Counted from the stretch's first letter, positions 47,731-56,937 are shown. The stretch: 64,000 bases of DNA from Ktedonobacter sp. SOSP1-85 (GCF_016587415.1 NZ_BNJI01000002.1:2170001-2234000), one strand, 5' to 3'. Notes: a model not told the origin generated them from the sequence alone. Program-made: numbers and translations.

Positions 47731-48066
47731 ATGGATGAACTTGTTAAGCGCCTCTCTGAGGGAGATCACCCCGTCACTGTAGGTGGTCCTCAACCCTCCG
47801 TAAGTGAATTGCGGAAACGTCTTGAAGAGATGGGCTATGTCTTTGTTAAATTTACCGATACACGCGGAGGAACCGATCTAGGCGTGCGCGTTGATAAAAG
47901 CGCGACTGATCTCAGTCGGGCCGCTTTTGATCAGGCTTCAGGAATCGTTCATATTGAGGGAACGCTAACCCTCAACTACGTTAAAGTGCGCTGCATTGCG
48001 GACATTGATCTGGAAACCCTGAATGGAACCGGTCACCTGGTAACCCTGGAAGAGGTTCATCTCTAA
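47731..48066 (+). CDS. Small protein of unknown function, NRPS-operon member
   Basis: 111 aa, not recognised. AAAGGAG lies 8 nt before the ATG. An N-terminal helix (VSELRKRLEEMGYVFVKF) is followed by a beta-rich part (GGTDLGVRVD, GIVHIEGTLTLNYVKVRCIADIDLETLNGTGHLVTLEEVHL). No transmembrane segment or signal peptide is seen, and no cysteine cluster or obvious catalytic triad. Together with the previous gene it forms a pair between MbtH and the P450. It could be a partner of the P450 or of a carrier domain; nothing in the sequence proves that. Confidence 0.75.
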   Translation: MDELVKRLSEGDHPVTVGGPQPSVSELRKRLEEMGYVFVKFTDTRGGTDLGVRVDKSATDLSRAAFDQASGIVHIEGTLTLNYVKVRCIADIDLETLNGTGHLVTLEEVHL

Positions 48067-48113
48067 TCAACCGCACGGTCCCTGCCACCCAATCAAATTA
48101 TAGGGTCTATATC

Positions 48114-48181
48114 CTGGCATGGATGTATGGTGAGAGCGAGACATTACAGCTTGTGAGAGAAGTCCATGCCAGTCTGGATTC
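48114..48181. repeat. Intergenic palindromic element
   Basis: CTGGCATGGA (48114-48123) and TCCATGCCAG (48163-48172) are perfect 10-bp inverted copies. The right arm continues into an imperfect hairpin resembling 43972-43989 (GTCCATGCCAG shared). It lies in the 168-nt gap before the P450 gene. Confidence 0.5.
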
Positions 48182-48234
48182 TACAATGAAGAATTTTTTG
48201 GTAAACAGGCCGCATCACGTGAGAAGGTTTTCGT

Positions 48235-49458
48235 ATGCAGAGAGCACGCAGACAGAATCGCACCTTCAGTGTCTCCAGCTTGCGCCGTCACTATACAAAT
48301 CCCTTTGCCCTGTATGATGCCCTTAGAGCACATGACTCCATCTATTTCGACGCCTCAAGTCGCTGCTGGCTTGTGACAGGTTACCACGCCACAACGGCAA
48401 TTCTAGATGATCCGCGCTTTACATCGCGGCTGGATGATAGCAGCGCGCAGTCGCTTGTGAGCAAGCAGATGGTCTTTATGGACGGCGAGGAGCATCAGCG
48501 GCGGCAGAATGCCCTGTTGCGGCCCCTGGCCCAGATGAGCAAAAGGATGCCGGATGCCATTCGCTTGTTTGCTCAAGAGGGACTGGAGACGCTGCGGCGT
48601 ACAGGCGAAATGGATGCGGTGAATGACTTTGCCGCCCATATTTCATTAATGAGTATAGCCCATGTTCTGGGAATGCCGCTCGATGATCATGAGCAACTCT
48701 TGCAGCTTGAGCGCTGGTCTGATACCTTCGGCGATGCAACCAGCGGCTATTTTCATGGCGATATGCAAGACGTGGCACGCCTCGAAGACTACTTCAGGCA
48801 ACTTATTGAGACGAAGCGTCGCCACCCTGACTCTGACGCTGATGATCTGCTCAGTGGTTTTATCGCGGCCAAAGATGTCTTTCCCGAGGACGATGACCTG
48901 ATCTCAAACTGCATGATGGTTTTCGCTGCTGGCCGTATCACCACCAAGAAACTCCTGGGCAATGGTATTCAGATCTTGCTAGAACATTGGAGTGAGGTCC
49001 AGAAACTCTATCAAGAAAATCCCAAAGCCATCACCAAAATGCTTGGCGAAGAACTCCTGCGCATGGTCACGCCTACACGCTGTCTGATCCGACAGGCCGT
49101 TGAGGACGTCGATCTCTCGCACCTGGCCACGGGTCCCCACCTGGTTCGTCGTGGAGAGCGCCTGTTGCTGTTTCTAGAGGCGGCGAACTATGATCCCGCT
49201 AGCTTCTCCTGTCCGGCCCAGTTCGATCCCCAACGCCGTCCTAACAGACAGGTCGCCTTTGGCTTTGGCCCCCATCAGTGTCCCGGAGCAACCTTGGCGC
49301 GCCTGGAGATACAGATAGCACTAGAGGCCCTGCTCTCAATTGTCGACTTGAAAGCCCACAGCGATATGCAGCCTGTCTGGAATCCTAATCCCAACCTGGG
49401 GGGCTATCTCTCCTTCTACGTGGTTTCGCAAACGGTCAAGCGCGGCAGTTGCCCTTGA
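48235..49458 (+). CDS. Cytochrome P450
   Basis: 407 aa, soluble bacterial P450 without a membrane anchor. Haem-binding signature FGFGPHQCPGA with Cys about 349; K-helix E-x-x-R as EELLR; C-helix region HQRRQNALLRPLA. The I-helix reads FAAGRITTKKL where most P450s have AG-x-(D/E)-T: the acidic residue before Thr is Ile. Loss of this acid-alcohol pair is known in some P450s with unusual oxygen activation or with carrier-bound substrates. A good GAGAAGG precedes the ATG. As part of the MbtH-TE-SbnA operon it should oxidise the peptide or a carrier-bound residue; the site is not predictable from the sequence. Confidence 0.93.
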   Translation: MQRARRQNRTFSVSSLRRHYTNPFALYDALRAHDSIYFDASSRCWLVTGYHATTAILDDPRFTSRLDDSSAQSLVSKQMVFMDGEEHQRRQNALLRPLAQMSKRMPDAIRLFAQEGLETLRRTGEMDAVNDFAAHISLMSIAHVLGMPLDDHEQLLQLERWSDTFGDATSGYFHGDMQDVARLEDYFRQLIETKRRHPDSDADDLLSGFIAAKDVFPEDDDLISNCMMVFAAGRITTKKLLGNGIQILLEHWSEVQKLYQENPKAITKMLGEELLRMVTPTRCLIRQAVEDVDLSHLATGPHLVRRGERLLLFLEAANYDPASFSCPAQFDPQRRPNRQVAFGFGPHQCPGATLARLEIQIALEALLSIVDLKAHSDMQPVWNPNPNLGGYLSFYVVSQTVKRGSCP

Positions 49459-49709
49459 GAGTGCTTGCATTCCTGCCGTCCTGGTCCATGAAATCGGTGC
49501 TTGAGGCTTAAACTGGGAGGAGCTGGTGGAGATATCCCTGAATGTCTTGCTCTCTTTTCCACTGTTGTGGATAGCCAAGGAGGGAAATAGAGCCTAATTG
49601 GCATATCTGATTGTGTAGCGATAACAAAAATGATAAGAGCTAGATATTCACTTTTTTAGCTGCCAGGTGTATTACATTCTTAGCGGTGTTCCATCTGAAG
49701 GGATACGAT

Positions 49710-50531
49710 ATGCAGGGCTTTACACATCAGAGCCATAACAAACACAACACCACTTCAAGCCTGGAGCGGTTTCTTATTCGTCCGCCAAAGGCCCAGGCAT
49801 GCCTGCGGCTATTCTGTTTCCCCTATGCTGGCGGAGGAGCCTCAGCATTTCACAACTGGGCAAAGCATCTCCCTCCTGAGATTGATAGCTGTCCTATCCA
49901 GTTGCCAGGACGAGAGGACAGGATTCGCGAAAAACCTCACACGACGCTCCCCGCCTTAATTGATGCACTTCTCAACGCGCTTTTGCCATATATCGAGACA
50001 CCTTTTGCCTTTTTCGGCCATAGCATGGGGGCTATAATCGCTTTCGAGCTAGCCCGCCAATTGCGCCGTCGTTCACTTCCAGGCCCTACCCGTTTATTTG
50101 TCTCTGCGCACCGTGCTCCGCAAATCCCTGATCCCGATCCACGGATTTATAGCCTGCCAGAAGCCGAGTTCATTACAACATTGCGCCAACTGCAAGGAAC
50201 ACCGGACGAGGTTTTACAAAACCCTGAACTCCTGGAGCTATTTGTGCCAATTTTACGAGCCGACTTCGAGCTTATCGAGACATACCGCTATAGAGCAGAA
50301 GCTTCCCTTGCATGTCCGATCTCTGTATTCGGCGGCCTGCAAGACAGTAAGATCACGCGCACTGACCTTGAGGCCTGGCGCGAACAGACATCACAGGCAT
50401 GTGTTCTTCGTATGTTTGCGGGAAATCACTTCTTTCTCCACTCTGTACAAACCATGCTTCTCCATACTATTGCGCAAGACCTCTTTCGTGATTTCCAGGC
50501 CGACTCCCGACTTCCTAATAAAGTAAAGTAA
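49710..50531 (+). CDS. Type II thioesterase (alpha/beta hydrolase, GrsT/RifR-like)
   Basis: 273 aa. Family hallmarks: LFCFPYAGGGASAFHNW near the N-terminus, nucleophile motif GHSMGA (Ser about 105), Asp in GGLQDSKI, and catalytic His in GNHFFL (about 240). Type II thioesterases hydrolyse wrong or stalled acyl groups from carrier domains and so keep NRPS/PKS lines active. I chose the ATG at 49710 because AAGGGA lies 7 nt upstream; the frame extends 24 nt further to a GTG at 49686. It is a stand-alone editing enzyme and does not replace a terminal release domain, which is not in the window. Ten nt separate it from the next gene. Confidence 0.95.
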   Translation: MQGFTHQSHNKHNTTSSLERFLIRPPKAQACLRLFCFPYAGGGASAFHNWAKHLPPEIDSCPIQLPGREDRIREKPHTTLPALIDALLNALLPYIETPFAFFGHSMGAIIAFELARQLRRRSLPGPTRLFVSAHRAPQIPDPDPRIYSLPEAEFITTLRQLQGTPDEVLQNPELLELFVPILRADFELIETYRYRAEASLACPISVFGGLQDSKITRTDLEAWREQTSQACVLRMFAGNHFFLHSVQTMLLHTIAQDLFRDFQADSRLPNKVK

Positions 50532-50541
50532 GGAACATACT

Positions 50542-51528
50542 ATGATCTATGAATCAGTTGCTGATTGTATTGGCCAGACGCCTCTGGTCTATCTGAGGCG
50601 CTTGTTCCCCTATCATGAACTGGAGGTCATTGCCAAGCTAGAGTTTCTCAATCCAGGTGGCAGCATCAAAGACCGGCCAGCCAGGTTTATCGTTGAGCAG
50701 GGACTAAAAAATGGAATGATCACGCCCCAGACACACCTTATTGAGAGTTCTTCGGGGAATCTGGGCATCGCGCTGGCAATGATTGCACGCATTTATAACC
50801 TGGCCTTCACCTGCGTTGTCGATCCAAAGATATCGCCGATGAACCTGCGTATCTTAAAACAGCTTGGCGCTGGCGTCGAGATGGTGACGACCGCCGATGA
50901 CCAGGGAGGATACCTCAAAACACGCATCCAACGGGTCCAGGAATTACTGCATTATATTCCTCATAGCCAGTGGATTAATCAATATGCCAATCAATTAAAC
51001 TGGCAGGCTCACTACTCTCATACTGGAGAGGAGATCAGCACGCAACTCGACCGGGCGCCAGATTGCCTGGTGGTCGCCGTAAGCACAACCGGCACAATAT
51101 TGGGGCTAGCTCGTCGTTTGCGCAGGGACAACCCGAATTTACGGGTGATTGCTGTTGATGCTGTTGGATCAGTCATCTTTGGCGCACCCGCCGGACCACG
51201 CGAGATTCCCGGCATTGGGGCCAGCCGCGTACCTGAACTGCTTTGTAGAGACGAGATCGATGAAGTTGTGTATGTAAATGATCGCGAGTCAATTCAAGGT
51301 TGTCATGACCTTGTAGCACGAGAAGGGATTTTTGCGGGTGGCTCTTCTGGTTCTGTCGTTGCCGCTGTCCAAAAACTGTTGTCGACATTCCCTCCTCGCT
51401 ACCGTGTGATTACTATTTTCCCGGATCGTGGTGATCGCTATCTAGATATAGTGTACAACGATGAGTGGGTCAGCAGCCAGCTAGGATCCTATGAGCTTGC
51501 CTTCCCTTCGTGGAAGAGGAAAAACTGA
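50542..51528 (+). CDS. sbnA: SbnA-like N-(2-amino-2-carboxyethyl)-L-glutamate synthase (2,3-diaminopropionate synthesis)
   Basis: 328 aa, a PLP-dependent fold-type II enzyme related to cysteine synthase. PLP lysine in NPGGSIKDRPA (Lys43), substrate loop SSSGNLG, phosphate-binding VSTTGTILG. The C-terminal part (GIGASRVPELL, AREGIFAGGSSGSVVAA, IFPDRGDRYLDIVYNDEWV) fits the SbnA branch better than CysK. SbnA joins O-phosphoserine and glutamate to form ACEGA, which SbnB converts to L-2,3-diaminopropionate; the SbnB-like gene is at 42382-43440. Coupled to the thioesterase gene (10-nt gap, TAAGGAA before the ATG). Last gene of the operon. Confidence 0.87.
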   Translation: MIYESVADCIGQTPLVYLRRLFPYHELEVIAKLEFLNPGGSIKDRPARFIVEQGLKNGMITPQTHLIESSSGNLGIALAMIARIYNLAFTCVVDPKISPMNLRILKQLGAGVEMVTTADDQGGYLKTRIQRVQELLHYIPHSQWINQYANQLNWQAHYSHTGEEISTQLDRAPDCLVVAVSTTGTILGLARRLRRDNPNLRVIAVDAVGSVIFGAPAGPREIPGIGASRVPELLCRDEIDEVVYVNDRESIQGCHDLVAREGIFAGGSSGSVVAAVQKLLSTFPPRYRVITIFPDRGDRYLDIVYNDEWVSSQLGSYELAFPSWKRKN

Positions 51529-51729
51529 ATTCTACAGAGGAGGAGAGGGATGGTTAGAGGCTATTAATTGGCGGCCAGCACCTCTGGGCTGATCAGAGGT
51601 TGGGGCAGTTCGACTCCAACGAGCGACTAGGTTCCCGAACTGATGTACCCCCAACCATCCGAAGAGGAGACTGGCGCAGCCGCAATGGCCGACCCCTTTG
51701 TAAATGTGCGAATGAGGTGGGCGGATTCT

Positions 51730-51864
51730 GGCTCTTCCTCACTTGGCGTGAGAATAGAGAGGCGTCAAAAGGGAATGTGCTGATAATGATTGCCTGCCGA
51801 AGCTCATTGAAACAAACCGATGAGCCGAAAATGGTAGAGCTTTCACTCCAAGTGAGGAAGAGCC
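51730..51864. repeat. MITE-like element with 17-bp terminal inverted repeats
   Basis: GGCTCTTCCTCACTTGG (51730-51746) and its exact complement (51848-51864) bound a 135-bp non-coding segment. The GGCTCTTC ends recall ISL3-type insertion sequence ends, but the 8 bp on either side do not match, so no target duplication is seen. It lies in the 490-bp gap at the right end of the biosynthetic locus; the rest of that gap holds only a weak hairpin (ACCTCTG 51580-51586 / CAGAGGT 51594-51600). Confidence 0.6.
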
Positions 51865-52018
51865 ATTTCGTTCCGTGATTTACAGGTAGCGACCACTCCA
51901 AAATGGAGGCTCTCCGCTTCTTGGTTTGCCTTCACATTGGAATGATCTCTTTAGAACTCAGCACCCGCGTATCTCGCGATCAGAAGGCGTTATTGCTCGG
52001 AACGTGCGCTCCAGCCTT

Positions 52019-53311
52019 CTAGAAATGGCCCCACCCATTGTATGTCGTTGTATCCAGGACAGCGAACCAATCGAAATCGGTGAAGCTTTGGACGCCTAGT
52101 GGTTCATAGCTCCTGTTCTTATGACTGCCAGAGCGAAGCGGAAGTGCCGCCATTTCCTCGGCAGGAAGCCCTTGTTCTTGATGGGTGGAAATGAACCGCA
52201 CTGGTCCGGGAGCGGATGTTAACCGCGCCTCAAGCGTCCCGGCTTCTGGCTGGTCGATCCCGTTGGCTGGCGATTCTCCTACGGCTGAGCCGATGACGGC
52301 ATAGCGGCGACCGAACATTCCATGAAGATGAGATCCAACGGGCCACCAGATCAGCGTCTCATTCCCCCATTGCACTTTTCCACGCTTGAGATGGCTATTG
52401 TGGGCAAAAACCAAGACGTTGCCTCGTCCCTGTTCACGGGAGACGATGTACGCCAGATTCTCTGCCATCATGGCGGCACGTATGCCGAGCAGGCGGGCCT
52501 GGCGTTGCTCGGACGGTTGCGCGAGCGTAGCATGATAGTGCAGGAGCTGCTGAGCCACCACAGCATAGTGGACGGCTTCTCGATAGCGGCTCTCGTCGCT
52601 CTTTGCGACCAGTTCGGGACGGCGCACGCGCAGCTCTGCAATCAGCTCCTCGGTCTCGATCCGCAATGCGGTTGCCTCCGGTGATTGGCCTATCGCTTGC
52701 GTCGGGTCGAGCGCGGCAGCCGGATTCTCCCAGGCAGCGTCCTGTCCGAGCAGCGGGTCGATGCGCTTGCGATACTCCTGGCCAAGGGCCTCATCTCTCT
52801 CGCTGAGGTAATCAAGCGCAAAGTGCAGTGTCTGGCGGGGACTATCTGCGATTATATCGGTCGGGCTATCGAAACCATAGAACTGGAGTTTTGTAGGGTG
52901 AGCTGGATCAGCATTGTATTGTCTCATCCACTCGACCAGCTCGCGATTCGCTTCGAACGTTCCGAAACCGTGGCTAAAGCCAGTATCCTGCACCGCCTCA
53001 TAGGATGCCGGACCGTGGCCAAGCACGTATTCGTTGACGAGGGGTCCTCGAGGAAAACTGCTCTCAATGGCAATGGCGCTGTAGCCATGGGCTTCTACAA
53101 GGCGTTGGAAGAGCTGGTTGCGAAGGACAAGCAGCTCTTCCCCTCCATGGAGTGCTTCTCCAAAGCCAAGCAATGCTACCTCCTCGCCAAGTGAGTCGAT
53201 CACCGTATCAACGGCGGCGTTGAAGTCCGGGCGAGAAACGAGCGAGCATGGGATCGCCTCGTGTGCTATCCAGTCGTCGAGTGTCGCATATACTCTTGCT
53301 GAGTGCGTCAT
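52019..53311 (-). CDS. Erythromycin-esterase family protein
   Basis: 430 aa from the ATG at 53311, which has GGAGGG 8 nt upstream; the ATG at 53347 adds 12 residues but lacks a ribosome binding site. Family features: LLGFGEALHGGEE (the GE-x-x-HG motif), YSAIAIESSFPRG, and LVFAHNSHLKRG with its His. Ere enzymes hydrolyse the macrolide lactone, but many family members act on unknown esters or lactones. It faces the biosynthetic operon tail-to-tail. It might be a resistance or product-hydrolysing enzyme for a cyclic depsipeptide, but it could equally be an unrelated chromosomal gene. Confidence 0.88.
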   Translation of the reverse strand: MTHSARVYATLDDWIAHEAIPCSLVSRPDFNAAVDTVIDSLGEEVALLGFGEALHGGEELLVLRNQLFQRLVEAHGYSAIAIESSFPRGPLVNEYVLGHGPASYEAVQDTGFSHGFGTFEANRELVEWMRQYNADPAHPTKLQFYGFDSPTDIIADSPRQTLHFALDYLSERDEALGQEYRKRIDPLLGQDAAWENPAAALDPTQAIGQSPEATALRIETEELIAELRVRRPELVAKSDESRYREAVHYAVVAQQLLHYHATLAQPSEQRQARLLGIRAAMMAENLAYIVSREQGRGNVLVFAHNSHLKRGKVQWGNETLIWWPVGSHLHGMFGRRYAVIGSAVGESPANGIDQPEAGTLEARLTSAPGPVRFISTHQEQGLPAEEMAALPLRSGSHKNRSYEPLGVQSFTDFDWFAVLDTTTYNGWGHF

Positions 53312-53385
53312 TGGTCTACCCTCCGTTGTTTTCACTGTGTCATTCATCCAAGGAGAAATCTTCTCTTTCTGCCGCTTCTATCTCT

Positions 53386-53416
53386 CATGCTCTCGTCTAC
53401 TGCTCTCGAGAGCATG
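53386..53416. promoter_or_regulatory. Candidate operator before the esterase gene
   Basis: CATGCTCTCG (53386-53395) and CGAGAGCATG (53407-53416) are perfect 10-bp inverted copies with an 11-nt spacer, about 75 bp upstream of the esterase start. The 21-bp centre spacing fits a dimeric repressor of the TetR/GntR kind. The remaining sequence to 54025 shows no other gene or motif that I can support. Confidence 0.5.
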
Positions 53417-54025
53417 GGAGCCTGGACAAGTGAGAACACTCTCCAGGCTTCAGCAGATCGAGCATTCGGTTGCATGCATGCATCTCCGATCCAAGCTGGC
53501 CAGGCTTTTTCTGGATCACGTCTCTACGGTACAACACAGATGCAAGATTAGAGGGTAGAAAGAGAGCCAGGAGAGTGCGTATGGACATACATGGATCATA
53601 GCAGGCTCAATATACTTGGATTTCTGTGATAGAACGAGGAGTGTATCGCAAAAAAGTCTCAAACGCGAACTTGGGAGTTCTACATGAAGCTTGGCAATAC
53701 ATTACGCACTATCGAGTCTTCCCAGGGCTGCTGGAATGAGCGTCGAGCCGGGTACGCGACCAGAGCAGCCGCTATCGCCTCTCCCACCTCAACTTGGCGG
53801 GGAATTGCGTCTATATGGCAAGGAAATGCCTCAACGCCTTGTTTTTAGTTGAAGAATGGAGTACGATTACGCGCAGAGGTATCTAGCGCTTCATGTGGCC
53901 CCAGGCCCATGAGAAGGAACGACGCATGAAGACGTTTGCCTTTGAGCAGTGGTGTAATCGGCTTCAGCTTCCGACTGCCACGCGTGACTTCCTCCTTTGA
54001 ACCACCAGAAGGAAAAGAAGCAGAC

Positions 54026-56740
54026 ATGCCTACGCCCATTCTCACCACGAAACTGTATCTCCCTCGGCTTCGGCTTCACGTAGTCAACCGCCCTCGCCTG
54101 ATCGAGCGGTTGAACGAGGGTTTGCACCGCAAACTGACCCTTATCTCTGCCCCCGCAGGCTTTGGGAAAACTACGCTGGCCACTGCATGGGTCGAGGGCA
54201 TCAAGCGACCAACCGCCTGGCTATCTCTGGACGAAGGTGAGAACGATCCTACCCGCTTTCTGATCTACCTTATCGCGGCTGTGCAGACGATTGCGCCCAC
54301 GCTTGGCGAAGGGGTCTTGCGTGCGCTCCAATCAAGTCAGCCACCACCACCCGAAGCGATGCTGACGGCTCTGCTCAATGACCTGGCGAGCATCAAAGAT
54401 CCGTTCGTCCTCGTCCTGGACGACTACCACGTGATTGAGGCCCAATCGGTTGACCTGGCCCTCACCTATTTCGTCGAACATCTGCCCCCGCGCATGCACC
54501 TGGTCATCACCACTCGTGAAGACCCACATCTCCCCCGGGCCCGCTTACGCGCCCGGGGCCACCTGACCGAACTGCGCGCCGCCGACTTGCGGTTTACCTC
54601 CTCCGAAGCCGCCGCCTTTCTCACCCAGGTGATGGGTCTCACTCTCTCCACACAGGACATCGCCCGACTTTCAGACCGCACCGAGGGTTGGATTGCTGGC
54701 CTGCAATTCGCTGCGCTTTCCCTGCAGGGCCACCAGGATGTTCCCGGCTTCATCCAGGCATTCGCTGGAGATCACCGATACATCGTGGACTACCTAGTCG
54801 AAGAGGTCTTGCAGCGTCAGCCCGAACCGGTGCGCAACTTCTTACTCCAGACCTCCATTCTCGACCGGTTGAGTGGTCCGCTGTGCGATGCTGTCACTGG
54901 TCAAGAAGAAGGCAGCGCGCGGTTGGAAGCCCTGGAGCGAGGCAACTTCTTTGTCGTTCCGCTCGATGACAAACGCCACTGGTATCGCTATCACCACCTC
55001 TTTGCTGATGTGCTCGCAGCGCATTTGCGGGTAGAGCAGCCCGAGCAGGTCTCGACACTACATCAGCGCGCGAGCGAGTGGTACGAACGTCATGGTTCGG
55101 TGGGCGATGCGATCCGCCACGCACTGACCGCCGAGGACTTCGAGCGAGCGGCGGACCTGGTCGAGCTGGCAATTCCGGAAATGCGCAGGAGTAGACAGGA
55201 TGCCACGTTGCTTGGCTGGTTCAAGGCGCTCCCCGACGAGCTGTTTCACTTCAGGCCCGTGCTCAGCGTTGGGTATGCCTATGCATTACTGGCTAGCGGC
55301 GAGCTCGAGGCCGTCCACGCCCGATTGCGGGACGCCGAACGGTGGCTGGATACGACGGCAGACACGAGGGCGTTTGCGCTTGCTCCATCAACTGAGATGG
55401 TCGTCATGGATGAAGAGGAATTTCGCCAGCTCCCGGCTTTGATAGCCGTGTACCGTGCCGCGCGTGCCCAGGTCCTGGGCGATGTGTCCGACACCATAAA
55501 ATACGCCCGGCGGGTGCTCGACCTCGTACCTGAGGAAGACCATCTCGGGCGCGGAGCAGCAGCGGCGCTCCTGGGGCTCGCGTCCTGGGTGAGCGGGGAT
55601 CTAGAGGCAGCACACCGGACGTTTGCCGATGGCATAGCGAGTGTGCAGATGGCCGGAAACATCTCTGACGCCATCAGTGGCACCATCGCCCTGGCTGATA
55701 TCAGGATGGCGCAAGGTCGTCTCCATGAGGCCATGCGGACCTACGAGCGCTCTTTGCAGGAGGCGATGACGCTGGGGGAGCCTGTCCTGCGGGGAACGGC
55801 AGACCTGTATGTGGGCATGAGCGAGCTCTACCGGGAGCAGAACGATCTGGATGTCGCCGAGCAGCGCCTGCTGAAAAGCAAGGAGCTGGGCGAGCGCACA
55901 GGGTTCCCGCAAAACCGGTCTCGTTGGTGCGTTGCTCTGGCTCGCATACGGGAGGCCCAGGGAGATCTGGACGGCGCTCTGGACCTGCTCCACGAGGCAG
56001 AGCGCCTGTATGTGAGAGACTTCTTCCCCAATGTGCGTCCTGTAGCGGCGCTCGTGACACGGGTGTGGGTCGCGCAGGGGAGGTTAGGCGAGGCCCTTAG
56101 CTGGGCGCGTGAGCAGGGCTTGTCCATTGTGGACGACCTCAGCTATCTGCGCGAGTTCGAGCACATCACCCTGGCCAGGGTGCTCCTGGCCAGGTCTAAG
56201 AGCGACTGTGCAGACCGCTCTCTGCTTGAGGCAATGGGACTGCTCTCGCGCCTCCTGAAAGCAGCGCAAGAAGGTGAGAGGACGGGAAGTGTCATCGAAA
56301 TCCTGGTGCTCCAGGCGCTCGCCCACCAGATGCAAGGTGACATCTCTGCTGCTCTCATGGCACTGCAACAGGCACTCTCGTTGGCCGAGCCGGAGGGCTA
56401 CGTCCGCATGTTTGTGGACGAAGGCCCACCCATGACGGTCCTGCTAGAAGGAGCCGCGAAACACGGGATTGCCCCGAACTATGTCCGTCAACTCCTGACA
56501 GCCCTGGGCTCAGCTTCAGACAGAACGCCTGTCAAACAGGTTTTGATCGAGCCACTCTCGAAACGTGAGCTTGAAGTGCTTCGACTGTTCAGAACTGACT
56601 TGAACGGCCCAGAAATCGCCGACGAACTCGTAGTGTCCCTCAACACCTTGCGTACCCACACCAAAAACATTTACAGCAAGCTTGGGGTGAACACCCGGCG
56701 GGCAGCGGTCCGCCGGGCTGAGGAACTTGATTTGTTCTAA
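54026..56740 (+). CDS. MalT-type LuxR-family ATP-dependent transcriptional regulator
   Basis: 904 aa from the ATG at 54026 (PTPILTTKLYLPRLRL, the typical N-terminus of this family); an upstream in-frame ATG at 53936 adds 30 atypical residues. P-loop SAPAGFGKTTLA about 45, Walker B PFVLVLDDYHVIE, winged-helix part, TPR-like helical repeats about 430-800, and a C-terminal LuxR helix-turn-helix (LSKRELEVLRLFRTDLNGPEIADELVVS, then TLRTHTKNIYSKLGV). These STAND activators bind an inducer, oligomerise with ATP and activate promoters. It is followed by a good terminator, so it is a single-gene unit. Its target is unknown; the small protein and DUF4386 gene downstream are candidates. Confidence 0.93.
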   Translation: MPTPILTTKLYLPRLRLHVVNRPRLIERLNEGLHRKLTLISAPAGFGKTTLATAWVEGIKRPTAWLSLDEGENDPTRFLIYLIAAVQTIAPTLGEGVLRALQSSQPPPPEAMLTALLNDLASIKDPFVLVLDDYHVIEAQSVDLALTYFVEHLPPRMHLVITTREDPHLPRARLRARGHLTELRAADLRFTSSEAAAFLTQVMGLTLSTQDIARLSDRTEGWIAGLQFAALSLQGHQDVPGFIQAFAGDHRYIVDYLVEEVLQRQPEPVRNFLLQTSILDRLSGPLCDAVTGQEEGSARLEALERGNFFVVPLDDKRHWYRYHHLFADVLAAHLRVEQPEQVSTLHQRASEWYERHGSVGDAIRHALTAEDFERAADLVELAIPEMRRSRQDATLLGWFKALPDELFHFRPVLSVGYAYALLASGELEAVHARLRDAERWLDTTADTRAFALAPSTEMVVMDEEEFRQLPALIAVYRAARAQVLGDVSDTIKYARRVLDLVPEEDHLGRGAAAALLGLASWVSGDLEAAHRTFADGIASVQMAGNISDAISGTIALADIRMAQGRLHEAMRTYERSLQEAMTLGEPVLRGTADLYVGMSELYREQNDLDVAEQRLLKSKELGERTGFPQNRSRWCVALARIREAQGDLDGALDLLHEAERLYVRDFFPNVRPVAALVTRVWVAQGRLGEALSWAREQGLSIVDDLSYLREFEHITLARVLLARSKSDCADRSLLEAMGLLSRLLKAAQEGERTGSVIEILVLQALAHQMQGDISAALMALQQALSLAEPEGYVRMFVDEGPPMTVLLEGAAKHGIAPNYVRQLLTALGSASDRTPVKQVLIEPLSKRELEVLRLFRTDLNGPEIADELVVSLNTLRTHTKNIYSKLGVNTRRAAVRRAEELDLF

Positions 56741-56759
56741 CGAACCCAGCTCCCACCAA

Positions 56760-56798
56760 CCCCAGCAGATGTGTCGAACCACTGCCGGGGCTTTTTTT
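56760..56798 (+). terminator. Rho-independent terminator of the LuxR/MalT gene
   Basis: CCCCAGCAG and CTGCCGGGG form a 9-bp stem with one mismatch, followed by seven T (56792-56798). It starts 20 nt after the stop codon. Confidence 0.8.
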
Positions 56799-56937
56799 CT
56801 CCATCACAGCCTTCCGATTACCAAATCACCATACCAATCACCACATGTGGTGATGCCTTCTCACCACATTCATAGGTATATTCTGATCAAAGAAAAGAAC
56901 GCATGCAACGCCGTGGAGATTGATCCATGTCACCAGA

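Noticed and set aside
51593..51901. 102-codon and 92-codon frames on opposite strands
   Set aside because: They span the inverted-repeat element and have no start signals or family features.
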